Assembly: GCA_016787665.1 (NCBI GenBank)
Contig: JAEUUC010000008.1
Coordinates: forward strand, 1 to 64,000
Reading direction: 5' to 3'
Length of the DNA: 64,000 nucleotides
Source: Cyclobacteriaceae bacterium
Lineage (GTDB): Bacteria; Bacteroidota; Bacteroidia; Cytophagales; Cyclobacteriaceae
Both the position numbers and the translations under genes were made by a program. Below the pieces are notes generated by a model, which was given only the letters and a program-made list of their open reading frames with translations, did not search any database and was not told the origin of the DNA. Positions 8,455 to 16,746 of the stretch are shown piece after piece (the first letter of the stretch is position 1; each line of letters opens with the position of its first letter).

Positions 8455-9576
8455 ATGACTACCGAAACCCTCACCAAACGCCCGACCTACTATGAAGAGT
8501 TGCGCGGCAAAGGTTACTCGCGCAGAGACTTCATGAAGTATTGCACCATGATGGCGGCCTTTATGGGGCTGCAGCAAAGCGGCATCGCCCAAATTGCGGA
8601 TGCCATGAAGAAAACTCCGCGCATTCCGGTTATCTGGCTGCACTTCCAGGAGTGCACCTGCTGCAGCGAGTCATTCATCCGGTCGTCTCACCCGATTACC
8701 GCTGACATTGTGCTCGATCAAATCTCGCTGGATTATACGGAAACGCTGATGGCGGCTTCCGGTCACCAGGCCGAAGAGGCCATGCAAAAGACGATGAAAG
8801 ACCATTATGGTGAATACGTGCTGTGTGTAGAGGGTTCGGTGCCCATGGCTGGTGATGGTGAATACTGCTGCATCGGTGGGCGTTCAGCTAAACAAATTCT
8901 GGAAGAGACAGCGGCAGGCGCGAAGGCAATCTTGTGTTGGGGTAGCTGTGCCTGCAACGGTTGCGTTCAGGCAGCAAAGCCGAACCCGACCCAGGCAACG
9001 CCTATACATAAGATTATCAAGGGCAAGCCTATTGTGAAAGTACCGGGCTGCCCACCCATTGGTGAGGTAATGGCCGGCACCCTGATGCATATTATTACGT
9101 TCGGTACGCTGCCGGAACTGGACGGTATCGGTCGGCCGAAGGCGTTCTATTCAAAACGTATTCACGACAGTTGCTACCGCAGGCCATTCTACGATGCCGG
9201 CATGTTTGTGGAAACGTTTGACGATGAAAATGCGAAGAAGGGCTACTGCTTGTATAAAGTGGGATGCAAGGGACCGAGCACGTACAATGCGTGCGGTATC
9301 ATGAAGTGGAATGCGGGAGTCAGCTACCCGATTCAATCTGGCCACGGCTGTTTTGGTTGCACGGAAGAGAAATTCTGGGATAACGGCCCGATCTATGCCC
9401 GAATGCCGGAGGCTGGCGGATTTGGCATTGAAGCCACGGCTGATAAGATTGGCATGGTGGCCCTGGGTGTTACGGCTGCGGGCATAGCTGCCCATGCCGT
9501 GGCTACGAACCTTCGCAAGAAGGAAATTGTGGACAACCTGATCGAAGAAGGGAAAGAATCCGAAAAAGAACTTTAG
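8455..9576 (+). CDS. hyaA: [NiFe] hydrogenase small subunit, membrane-bound O2-tolerant type
   Basis: This is the electron-transfer subunit of a periplasm-facing H2-uptake hydrogenase. A Tat signal (SRRDFMK, residues 22-28) is followed by the mature domain and a C-terminal membrane helix (about 331-351). The proximal cluster ligands are C67, C69 and C70 (ECTCCSES), C165 and C170 (SCACNGC) and C199 (PGCPP). C69 and C170 are the two supernumerary cysteines that make the [4Fe-3S] cluster of O2-tolerant group-1 enzymes. The distal cluster uses H237, C240, C265 and C271; the medial [3Fe-4S] uses C280, C299 and C302. An unusual additional cysteine, C167, lies within the SCACNGC loop. The large subunit starts 20 bp downstream. 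Confidence 0.97.
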   Translation: MTTETLTKRPTYYEELRGKGYSRRDFMKYCTMMAAFMGLQQSGIAQIADAMKKTPRIPVIWLHFQECTCCSESFIRSSHPITADIVLDQISLDYTETLMAASGHQAEEAMQKTMKDHYGEYVLCVEGSVPMAGDGEYCCIGGRSAKQILEETAAGAKAILCWGSCACNGCVQAAKPNPTQATPIHKIIKGKPIVKVPGCPPIGEVMAGTLMHIITFGTLPELDGIGRPKAFYSKRIHDSCYRRPFYDAGMFVETFDDENAKKGYCLYKVGCKGPSTYNACGIMKWNAGVSYPIQSGHGCFGCTEEKFWDNGPIYARMPEAGGFGIEATADKIGMVALGVTAAGIAAHAVATNLRKKEIVDNLIEEGKESEKEL

Positions 9577-9596
9577 TCACCAATAATATCTGAATT

Positions 9597-11315
9597 ATGG
9601 CTAACCGAATTGTCATCGATCCCATTACCCGCATCGAGGGGCACCTGCGGATTGAAGCTGAAATAAAAGACGGAAAAATCAGTGAGGCATACAGCGCGGG
9701 CACCATGGTGCGCATGCTGGAAGAAATTTTACGGGGCCGCGACCCGCGCGATGCGTGGGCGTTTGTCGGTCGTGTTTGTGGCGTGTGCACTACCGTTCAC
9801 TCGCTCGCCTCGGTGCGGGCGGTTGAAGATGCGCTAGACATCGTGATACCCCCCAATGCCGAGCACGTGCGCAATATCATGTTTGCCACCCAGTACATGC
9901 ACGATCACGTGGTTCATTTCTATCACTTGCACGCCCTCGATTGGGTGGATATCGTCAGTGCACTGAAGGCGGATCCGAAGAAGACCTCGGAAATCGCGCA
10001 AAGTATTTCAAACTGGCCGAAGAGTTCACCGGGCTATTTCAGCGATCTGCAAAAACGACTGACAAAATTTGTGGAGAGCGGCCAGCTCGGCATTTTTGCG
10101 AACGGGTACTGGGGCCACCCCGCGTACAAACTTCCGCCCGAAGTCAATCTCATTGGCGTGGCTCATTATTTGGAAGCGCTTGAGTGGCAAAAAGAAATTG
10201 TTAAAGTCCACACGGTTTTTGGCGGTAAGAATCCACACCCGAATTACCTGGTGGGCGGCATGGCGTGCTCCATTGGAATTGACGATGCCAGCGCCATCAA
10301 TGCCGAGCGCCTGCAACTGGTGCACCGGCTGCTGAAACAGGCCAAAGAGTTTGTGGAACAGGTGTACATACCCGATCTGATTGCGATTGCCTCGTTTTAT
10401 AAGGACTGGGGAGCCATTGGTGGGGGGTTGGGTAACTACCTCGTGTATGGCGATTTATCGCCCAACGGCTACCGCGACCCGTCAACGTATAAGTTTCCGG
10501 CTGGTGCGATCCTGAACAAAAAGGTGGGCGAAGTGATGGACGTTGATTTGCGTGAGGACAATGAGATACAGGAGTTCATTAGCCACAGCTGGTATGAATA
10601 TGCCGGAGGTGATGATGCCGGTTTGCACCCGTGGAAAGGCGAGACAAAAGTGAAGTATACCGGACCAAAGCCTCCATATGATTTTCTGGACGTCAATGAC
10701 AAATACAGTTTTCTCAAAACGCCCCGCTGGAAAGGCAATGCCATGGAGGTAGGTCCGCTGGCTCGCGTGTTGGTGGGGTACGGCCGGGGCCGCGAAGAAT
10801 ATAAAGAAGTGGTTGATAGCACACTGAGCGCCTTAGATGTTCCGATTGAGGCCCTGTTCAGCACGCTGGGGCGTACAGCCGCGCGAGGGCTGGAGGCCAA
10901 GCTGGTGGCCCATTGGGCGCTCGAGTTTTACGACATGCTCATTGCGAACATCAAAAACGGTGATACGCGTATGGCGAACATGGAGCGATTTAAGCCCGAC
11001 ACCTGGCCGAAAGAAGCCAAAGGCGTGGGCCATACCGAAGCTCCTCGCGGAGCCTTGGCGCACTGGGTTGTGATTCAGAATGAGAAAATCGCCAACTATC
11101 AGCTGGTGGTACCCAGCACGTGGAATGCATCACCGCGCGACAAAAACGGAGTTTCGTCAGCGTACGAATCCGCTCTCAAAAACACTCCGATTGCCGATGA
11201 TCACAAGCCGGTTGAGATTCTGCGCACCGTACACTCGTTCGATCCGTGCCTGGCCTGTGCCGTGCACTTGTATGATGAAGAAGGCAAGCATATCAGTCAG
11301 GTGAAAGTACTTTAA
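9597..11315 (+). CDS. hyaB: [NiFe] hydrogenase large (catalytic) subunit
   Basis: The catalytic subunit carries the Ni-Fe site. The N-terminal active-site motif is RVCGVCTTVH with C61 and C64; the C-terminal motif is DPCLACAVH with C551 and C554. The RIEGHLRI motif at about 12-19 is also present. After H557 a 15-residue tail (LYDEEGKHISQVKVL) should be removed by the protease encoded two genes downstream once nickel is inserted. The 572 residues are normal for group 1. It lacks a signal and would be exported piggyback with the Tat-dependent small subunit. Confidence 0.98.
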   Translation: MANRIVIDPITRIEGHLRIEAEIKDGKISEAYSAGTMVRMLEEILRGRDPRDAWAFVGRVCGVCTTVHSLASVRAVEDALDIVIPPNAEHVRNIMFATQYMHDHVVHFYHLHALDWVDIVSALKADPKKTSEIAQSISNWPKSSPGYFSDLQKRLTKFVESGQLGIFANGYWGHPAYKLPPEVNLIGVAHYLEALEWQKEIVKVHTVFGGKNPHPNYLVGGMACSIGIDDASAINAERLQLVHRLLKQAKEFVEQVYIPDLIAIASFYKDWGAIGGGLGNYLVYGDLSPNGYRDPSTYKFPAGAILNKKVGEVMDVDLREDNEIQEFISHSWYEYAGGDDAGLHPWKGETKVKYTGPKPPYDFLDVNDKYSFLKTPRWKGNAMEVGPLARVLVGYGRGREEYKEVVDSTLSALDVPIEALFSTLGRTAARGLEAKLVAHWALEFYDMLIANIKNGDTRMANMERFKPDTWPKEAKGVGHTEAPRGALAHWVVIQNEKIANYQLVVPSTWNASPRDKNGVSSAYESALKNTPIADDHKPVEILRTVHSFDPCLACAVHLYDEEGKHISQVKVL

Positions 11316-11325
11316 AGCTTGTGTT

Positions 11326-12039
11326 ATGAATGCGATCTCTCATCCTCATAAAAACCTGCGAAGGGTGTTCGTGTGGGAGTTGCCCGTGCGGTACTACCAT
11401 TGGCTTAATGCGCTATGCATTCTGACGCTCATTGGCACCGGATTCATCATAGGCGATCCGCCAGCGATCCTGACTGGCCGTGAGGCGTACCAAAATTACT
11501 GGTTTGGCACCACGCGGTTCATCCATTTCCTGGCTGCCTATGTTTTCCTTTTCAATTTTGCATTTCGCATCTACTGGGGTTTTGTGGGCAACCAGTTCGC
11601 CAGTTGGCGAAATTTTATTCCGACTAACAAAAAGTTTTTCAGCGATATGTGGATGGTGATGAAGACCGATATCTTCATGACCAAACGCGAAGAGGAAAAG
11701 TCCATCGGGCATAACCGCCTAGCCGGAGCTATTTATTTTCTGACGTTTATCGCCTTTGGCATTCAATGCCTCACCGGTTTTGGCCTATATGCCGCCATGA
11801 GTGATTGGTGGCTGCCGAACCTGTTTACCTGGGTTGCTCCGTTGTTTGGGGGCGACTTCATGCTTCGGCAGATTCACCACTGGGCCATGTGGTTTTTTAT
11901 CCTCTTCACCGTGATACATGTGTACCTCGTTTTCTATCACGACTATGTGGAGGGCCGTGGTGAGCTTTCATCCATGGCCGGGGGTTGGAAATTTATCGAG
12001 GAGGAAGTTTTTGAAGAAAACAAAAAAGAAGAGAAATAA
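11326..12039 (+). CDS. hyaC: Ni/Fe-hydrogenase b-type cytochrome subunit
   Basis: This dihaem membrane cytochrome anchors the hydrogenase and passes electrons to quinone. The 237 residues contain four hydrophobic helices. Histidines in YYHWLNAL, RFIHFLAAY, QIHHWAMWFF and VIHVYLVFYHDYVEGRG match the haem-ligand positions of the HyaC/HupC family. It starts 10 bp after the large subunit and is followed 5 bp later by the protease gene, so the four genes form one operon. Its presence indicates that H2 oxidation feeds the respiratory quinone pool. Confidence 0.95.
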   Translation: MNAISHPHKNLRRVFVWELPVRYYHWLNALCILTLIGTGFIIGDPPAILTGREAYQNYWFGTTRFIHFLAAYVFLFNFAFRIYWGFVGNQFASWRNFIPTNKKFFSDMWMVMKTDIFMTKREEEKSIGHNRLAGAIYFLTFIAFGIQCLTGFGLYAAMSDWWLPNLFTWVAPLFGGDFMLRQIHHWAMWFFILFTVIHVYLVFYHDYVEGRGELSSMAGGWKFIEEEVFEENKKEEK

Positions 12040-12044
12040 AGCCT

Positions 12045-12533
12045 GTGATAAAAAATGAGCTTCTTATTCTGGGGATTGGCAACTACCTGATGGGTGACGA
12101 AGGGGTAGGGGTACACTTTGTTCGCACCTTGGAGCACGAGCGTTGGCCGGAAGGAGTGAAAATTCTGGACGGTGGAACGGCCGGCTTTCAGCTGATGGAG
12201 GATCTGGAATGTCACTCCACGGTGATCATGGTAGATGCCACCCTGGATGATCATCCACCGGGTACTATCCGGTTAATTGAGCCGCGTTTTGCCCGTGACT
12301 TTCCGAAAGCCATGAGCACGCATGAAATCGGCTTGAAGGACCTGGTTGAGGCTCTGAGTTTGCTGGATCGCCTCCCCAGGATTTACCTGTTTGTGGTATC
12401 CGTTGAAAAAATTCAGCCCTTGAGCATTGAGCTGAGCAGTGCGGTGGAGGGTGCGTTACCGCAATTGCGCGGGCAGGTTGATCATCTGCTGGAACAACTG
12501 GGTATTGTCGTTCCCGCACCGGCCGTTGTCTGA
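12045..12533 (+). CDS. hyaD: Hydrogenase maturation endopeptidase (HyaD/HupD, M52 family)
   Basis: This nickel-sensing protease cleaves the C-terminal tail of the large subunit after the final His of DPCLACAVH. The N-terminal signature GIGNYLMGDEGVGVHFV contains the acidic metal ligand. DATLDDHPPGTI and STHEIGLKDLVEAL match the middle conserved region and its histidine. The start is GTG at 12045, 5 bp after the cytochrome stop; the protein then reads IKNELLILGIGN, normal for the family. The length of 162 residues is also typical. Confidence 0.95.
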   Translation: MIKNELLILGIGNYLMGDEGVGVHFVRTLEHERWPEGVKILDGGTAGFQLMEDLECHSTVIMVDATLDDHPPGTIRLIEPRFARDFPKAMSTHEIGLKDLVEALSLLDRLPRIYLFVVSVEKIQPLSIELSSAVEGALPQLRGQVDHLLEQLGIVVPAPAVV

Positions 12534-12607
12534 AGGAAATTCGGCTTATTATCTGTAAACTAGCCGCGTATTTACGGGGTAGGGAGCCAATAACAACTCT
12601 TTGAATC

Positions 12608-13510
12608 ATGCGCGTACTTAGTCTTTTGGTAGTCGGGATGGTGTTGGCCTTCGTCACATACGGCCAGGGAAAAAAGTGGAGCCGGATTCAACCCGGTGCC
12701 TACTATGAAGCCGGAGAAGGCTTGTATGCTCCGCGCCTGGGTTTCAAAGCCACCGTGCCCAGCGGTTGGCAAGGTTCAATGCCCCGCGAAAGCGAGGTGT
12801 TTTTGCTTCAGACGGTTACCACGAATGTGTTTGGTGAGATTTTCGTGTTTGGCCGCGAGGCGATAGCCCTTCAAGACCTGAAGCAGAAGTGGATGGAGGG
12901 TACAGACCTTAGCGAAAGCATTCGTATCAAGGCTAAAGATCCGCAGATAAAAGGCGATATGCTGGTGGCCGAGGTGGTGGGCGTGGGCGAGGCAATCAAC
13001 AAAGCAAACCGGGGATATGCGGTTGCCCGATGCAACCCCAGCGGCCCTTGCGTAGTGGCACTGGCCACCATGCCCCGGCAGTTTTATGAAACGATACGTG
13101 TGGCTGCAGAGAAGTTTCTGCAAGAAGGCAAATTTGAAGCGCCCAGTCAGGCATCCCCGTATGCAGGTTTTGACTGGCAGGAATTTTTAAGTCAGAAAAT
13201 GTTGCTCACCTACGCCTATCTCGAAGAAGGCTCGAAAGAAAGCGAGGTTCATTTTTGCCCGGATGGCACATTTCAAGCACAGGTGCGAAAGAAAGGCCTT
13301 TTTCAAAATCAAAACCCCATGTACAAAGGCAAGCTAACTGGTACCTGGTCCACGAAAGGAGTTGGCGAAACTACAGAACTCACCCTCGAATTTGCAGGCA
13401 AAACCAAGTTGCCGGCTTTGGCCATCACCCTCACCATTCGCGATGAACAGGTATTCGCCAATAACGAACGGTATTTTGTCGCGCGTTCAACCGAGTGCAA
13501 GGCCCGTTAG
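12608..13510 (+). CDS. Secreted protein of unknown function
   Basis: The 300-residue protein has a cleavable signal (MRVLSLLVVGMVLAFVTYGQ) and a globular mature part. The stretch FKATVPSGWQGSMPRESEVFLL resembles the start of PsbP-like or stress-type domains in which a bulky property is tested (VP.GW), but this is weak. The last third (about 190-295) has the GTFQAQVRKKG...GTWSTKG...LTLEF pattern of lipocalin-like beta-sandwich domains common in Bacteroidetes. It follows the hydrogenase operon by 75 bp but nothing links it to hydrogenase function. Its stop overlaps the convergent gene by 4 bp. Confidence 0.75.
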   Translation: MRVLSLLVVGMVLAFVTYGQGKKWSRIQPGAYYEAGEGLYAPRLGFKATVPSGWQGSMPRESEVFLLQTVTTNVFGEIFVFGREAIALQDLKQKWMEGTDLSESIRIKAKDPQIKGDMLVAEVVGVGEAINKANRGYAVARCNPSGPCVVALATMPRQFYETIRVAAEKFLQEGKFEAPSQASPYAGFDWQEFLSQKMLLTYAYLEEGSKESEVHFCPDGTFQAQVRKKGLFQNQNPMYKGKLTGTWSTKGVGETTELTLEFAGKTKLPALAITLTIRDEQVFANNERYFVARSTECKAR

Positions 13511-14184
13511 TCGCGGCCGTAGTAGAAGTCTGTATTCTTCAGCAACCCGAAACTCAACGAAATGTAAAACACGTTGATGTCCAGGTTTTCATAAGGCTTA
13601 AAGCTATTGCCCTGGCCATCGTTTTCGCTGTAGTCTTTGTTGTAAAAATTCGTGAGGTAGTATTTGAACTTCAGTGTGCTTCCGTAAGGCAACTGGATAC
13701 CGGCCATCAAGCTGTGGTTGATCGTGGGCACCCGGTTGGAAAACCAAATGTTGGTTTTCTCTTCTTTCTCTTCGTTAATAAATATCTTTTCCTTGTAGTT
13801 CACCGGTAACTCCAGTTCATAGCCGACAAAGAAGAATCGTTTTTGAAGATTGCCGAGTTTTAATCCAAATGGAATGCCCACATTGTAGGTACGGGCTTTA
13901 ACGCGCGTGTTAGGCTGGCCGGGTACATCAAAAATGACACCTACGTTGCGTACGGAAAGGCCGGTGAAAAATCCGAAGTTATCCGCTTTGTCGAAGTTAA
14001 CCCAGTTTTGGATGTTGATCACGGGCGAAAAGCGCATCACGCTGCCTTCTTCAGAACCGTTTGCAGAGATACTGGCAAAGGAAAAAATCATTTCACCGCT
14101 GCTGGTGGTATACACCTTGGGTTGGTCCTGCCCGAAGGATTCGGCAGCGAGGAGTAGCAAACCGAAAACGAAAGCGTATTTCAT
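13507..14184 (-). CDS. Outer-membrane beta-barrel protein
   Basis: The 225-residue protein has a signal peptide (MKYAFVFGLLLLAAESFGQ) followed by alternating aromatic and polar strands. The phrases FFTGLSVRNVG, FFFVGYELELP and YISLSFGL are typical of small Bacteroidetes OMP_b-brl barrels with about 8-10 strands. It overlaps the convergent upstream gene by 4 bp at the stop codons. It lies 31 bp downstream of another barrel gene on the same strand, so the two are probably co-transcribed. No substrate can be proposed. Confidence 0.8.
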   Translation of the reverse strand: MKYAFVFGLLLLAAESFGQDQPKVYTTSSGEMIFSFASISANGSEEGSVMRFSPVINIQNWVNFDKADNFGFFTGLSVRNVGVIFDVPGQPNTRVKARTYNVGIPFGLKLGNLQKRFFFVGYELELPVNYKEKIFINEEKEEKTNIWFSNRVPTINHSLMAGIQLPYGSTLKFKYYLTNFYNKDYSENDGQGNSFKPYENLDINVFYISLSFGLLKNTDFYYGRD

Positions 14185-14215
14185 AGTTGTAATGAGTAAA
14201 TGTTAAAATTGAATG

Positions 14216-14827
14216 TTACTTGATTCGAAAGTTTAAGCTGCCGCCCAGGTTGAACTGCCAGATGGTGCTGCCAGTGGACACACCTGCGCCACTGCCACCC
14301 GTGCCAAAGTAGAAGCCGCCTCCCGCCCATTGAACGGGTGAGAATAATTGTGCATGCAGCCGGAGGCTAACCTTTTCGCTAGCCTGGATGCGAACGCCCA
14401 ACCGACCTCCAATGGAGAATTTGGTAACGCTTTCTGAGTTCAACGATTGTTCGGGATTGGACCAACCCACACCGAGGTTGGCTGTTCCAAAACCGCTGAT
14501 CTTTTCGTTTAGGGGTAGGTAGCGTGTTCCGCCAAGCATAATATAGTTCAACGTGACATCACCGCTGTAGCGGGCATCAAACCCCTGGTAGTCAACATTA
14601 GCCTTGAGGGTCTGGTAGATTAGTTCAACGGCTGCGGTCTCCGTGAGCCCGAATTCTAGGCCACCGCCCCATTGGAATCCGTCACCTATTTTGCCCGTGC
14701 CGTACTCCGTGTCAAACTTGTCGGCAAACGTGTAACTCTCGAAAGTAAGCAGGGTTATAGACGGCTGCGCCCACAACACAACTGAGGAGACGATTATTGC
14801 CAGGAAGGTAAGTGTAAACGTTTTCAT
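14216..14827 (-). CDS. Outer-membrane beta-barrel protein
   Basis: The 203-residue protein has a signal peptide (MKTFTLTFLAIIVSSVVLWAQ) and about eight amphipathic strands, for example LEFGLTETAAVELIYQ, KFSIGGRLGVRIQ and WQFNLGGSLNFRIK. The last is a C-terminal strand ending close to the aromatic/basic terminus seen in barrels. The family resembles the OmpA/OmpX-like barrels (porin family). It is first in a two-gene leftward unit with the barrel at 13507. Upstream, TATTTTGC preceded by TTG may be a weak promoter. Confidence 0.8.
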   Translation of the reverse strand: MKTFTLTFLAIIVSSVVLWAQPSITLLTFESYTFADKFDTEYGTGKIGDGFQWGGGLEFGLTETAAVELIYQTLKANVDYQGFDARYSGDVTLNYIMLGGTRYLPLNEKISGFGTANLGVGWSNPEQSLNSESVTKFSIGGRLGVRIQASEKVSLRLHAQLFSPVQWAGGGFYFGTGGSGAGVSTGSTIWQFNLGGSLNFRIK

Positions 14828-14930
14828 GAAGGCCTATTTGGTTTTCGGTTGCAAAATAGCAATTCCTATTAGTTTTATCGACAATATGAAAGGTGAAGTT
14901 GATGAGTAAGCCACAGGTTTACCGATTTGC

Positions 14931-14961
14931 TTGCGGGAAACTTCCTTGCCTTGTATCTTCG
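14931..14961 (+). promoter_or_regulatory. Putative Bacteroidetes promoter (TTG-N20-TATCTTCG)
   Basis: A TTG at 14931-14933 and TATCTTCG at 14954-14961 are separated by 20 bp, close to the Bacteroidetes -33/-7 arrangement (TAnnTTTG with one mismatch). The -7 box ends 21 bp before the ATG at 14983. This supports that start over an in-frame ATG at 14893, which would place the promoter inside the coding region. Confidence 0.45.
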
Positions 14962-14982
14962 CCACCCAAACCAAAAAAGATC

Positions 14983-15447
14983 ATGAAGAAGCTATTATTT
15001 CTGGCGGCACTTTTTACTTCCGTTGCCGCCTTCGCACAGTCGAACAAGGAAGATGTCGACTTTATCCAGTCGATTTTCGGTAAAGAAAAAAAGATCATTG
15101 TTAACGATTTCATTACGCTAGAGGGTGCCCAGAAGGACGCTTTCTGGAAGTTGTATGATGAGTATGAAACCAAGCGGAAGGAACTGGGTAAGAAGCGAAT
15201 AGCGTTGCTCGAGAAATATGCAGCCACGTATAGCACGATGGATGATGCAGCAACGTCTGAGATTATCAAGGAAACCATTGCACTGGGTGCAGCCAATGAC
15301 AAGCTCATTGCGGGTTATCACAAGAAAATGGAGAAAGCAGCCGGTGTTAAGGCAGCTGCCCAGTTTTATCAGATTGAAGTTTACTTTTTGTCCGAGATCC
15401 GAGCCGCCATATTGGAGAATATCCCCTTTATTGGTCAGTTAGACTGA
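14983..15447 (+). CDS. Small secreted helical protein of unknown function
   Basis: The 154-residue protein has a signal peptide (MKKLLFLAALFTSVAAFAQ). The mature part is almost all helical and charged (FWKLYDEYETKRKELGKKRIALLEKYA), which recalls the Spy/CpxP-like periplasmic chaperone shape. Its FWKLYDEYE motif is seen in Bacteroidetes proteins often annotated as hypothetical. The start is chosen from the signal peptide and the promoter just upstream. It is followed by a clear intrinsic terminator. The chaperone idea is inference from shape only. Confidence 0.75.
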   Translation: MKKLLFLAALFTSVAAFAQSNKEDVDFIQSIFGKEKKIIVNDFITLEGAQKDAFWKLYDEYETKRKELGKKRIALLEKYAATYSTMDDAATSEIIKETIALGAANDKLIAGYHKKMEKAAGVKAAAQFYQIEVYFLSEIRAAILENIPFIGQLD

Positions 15448-15474
15448 TACATCACCGGGTTAGTGATTGACCGA

Positions 15475-15509
15475 TAAAAAAGGCTACCTGAATTGGGTAG
15501 CCTTTTTTT
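15475..15509. terminator. Intrinsic terminator, probably bidirectional
   Basis: AGGCTACC (15481-15488) pairs with GGTAGCCT (15496-15503) around a 7-nt loop, flanked by an A-run on the left and a T-run on the right. It can end the rightward gene stopping at 15447 and the leftward antiporter stopping at 15531. Confidence 0.85.
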
Positions 15510-15530
15510 ATGATGGGTGATACGAGAGTT

Positions 15531-16742
15531 TCATATGTTTTGACCCTTGGTGCCAAAAGTTCTGGATAACGGAACAGCCGACACACCATGCGATACAATG
15601 CTAAGTAGCACGGTGAGCGCTACTGTCGCGATTATGAGTTCATAACCATCTACTCCCAGTTTGATGACCATCATCAACAAGTAAAGCACGGAAGCAATGC
15701 CGCGCGGTCCAAACCAACCAATGAACCATCGTATGCCGTTGGGCAACCCCGTGCCACTTAGACTCACGTAAGCCGGCACGATTCGAATAATGGTGAGACT
15801 CAACAATGCGTACGTGACCACCCGCCAGTCAGTCCAGTAGCTCCACACCCTCGGTACCAGCAGCATGCCGAACAACACGAAGATCAACAAGGTCATAATC
15901 TGACTTTCAGCCTCACCAAATTCCTTCACTTCTTCTCGAATAGACTCGGCCACATAGCCCAACAGTAACCCGGAAAGATATGCAGCGATAAACCCATTGC
16001 CGTGTATGTACTCCGCCAGCGAATAGGCCAGAATGGCCAGTGCCAGTGAGGATAGTTTTGAAAAGACACGGTTCATCCAGCCTGCCTCGGTGGCCGTTTT
16101 GATCAGCCATCCACCGAGCCATCCCACGCCAATCCCCACAGCCGTTCCAAAAACAAACTGCTTGAGTATAAAAATCAACCAATAGGTGACCCCGGCCTGC
16201 TCACCCTGCGCACCGGAAAGTATGGCCAGGCAAAGCAAAATTGGCGGTAATGCAATACCATCATTCAACCCACTCTCCACATTGATCGTCTGCCGCACCT
16301 TTTCCGGAACGATCTCGCTGGTGACCACGGCCTGGCCCAGTGCCGCATCGGTAGGTGAAAGAATAAGGGCCATCAATAATAGTATCCAGAGGTTGTGGTG
16401 CGGAAAAAGAAGCCAAGCCGCAACAAACCCGGCTATCATCGTAAGTGGCAGCCCGATACCCAAAAGCCGCAGGGGTAACTGCCGCTCGCGAATTACGCGC
16501 CTCAGGTTGAGGGTGGAGGCATCCACAAACAGAATAATGATCAGGGCTAACTCGGCCAATACTTTGACATACGGAGCTGTGGTTCCGGCTGCGACAATTT
16601 CCAAGTCAATCAAACTGACCAGAATGCCTACGAGCACAAAGACCATAGGAGGTGTGATGATTGATTTTTCCGACTTGCGAGAGAAAACCCCAAAGAAAAT
16701 GATCAACGCTGCGGTAAAGACGAAAATCGGATGTTCGGTCAT
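15531..16742 (-). CDS. CPA1-family cation/proton antiporter (NhaP-like)
   Basis: The 403-residue inner-membrane protein has about 12 transmembrane helices. Family marks are SPTDAALGQAVV in the mid-N-terminal half, followed by VESGLNDGIALP, which holds the ESGLND ion-binding motif of Na+(K+)/H+ exchangers of the NhaP group. GWFGPRGIASVLY near the C-terminus fits the conserved RG helix. The ATG at 16742, 4 bp after the stop of the upstream barrel gene, is preferred to an in-frame start at 16808 that would extend into that gene. Ion specificity is not readable from sequence. Confidence 0.92.
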   Translation of the reverse strand: MTEHPIFVFTAALIIFFGVFSRKSEKSIITPPMVFVLVGILVSLIDLEIVAAGTTAPYVKVLAELALIIILFVDASTLNLRRVIRERQLPLRLLGIGLPLTMIAGFVAAWLLFPHHNLWILLLMALILSPTDAALGQAVVTSEIVPEKVRQTINVESGLNDGIALPPILLCLAILSGAQGEQAGVTYWLIFILKQFVFGTAVGIGVGWLGGWLIKTATEAGWMNRVFSKLSSLALAILAYSLAEYIHGNGFIAAYLSGLLLGYVAESIREEVKEFGEAESQIMTLLIFVLFGMLLVPRVWSYWTDWRVVTYALLSLTIIRIVPAYVSLSGTGLPNGIRWFIGWFGPRGIASVLYLLMMVIKLGVDGYELIIATVALTVLLSIVSHGVSAVPLSRTFGTKGQNI

Positions 16743-16746
16743 CGTG

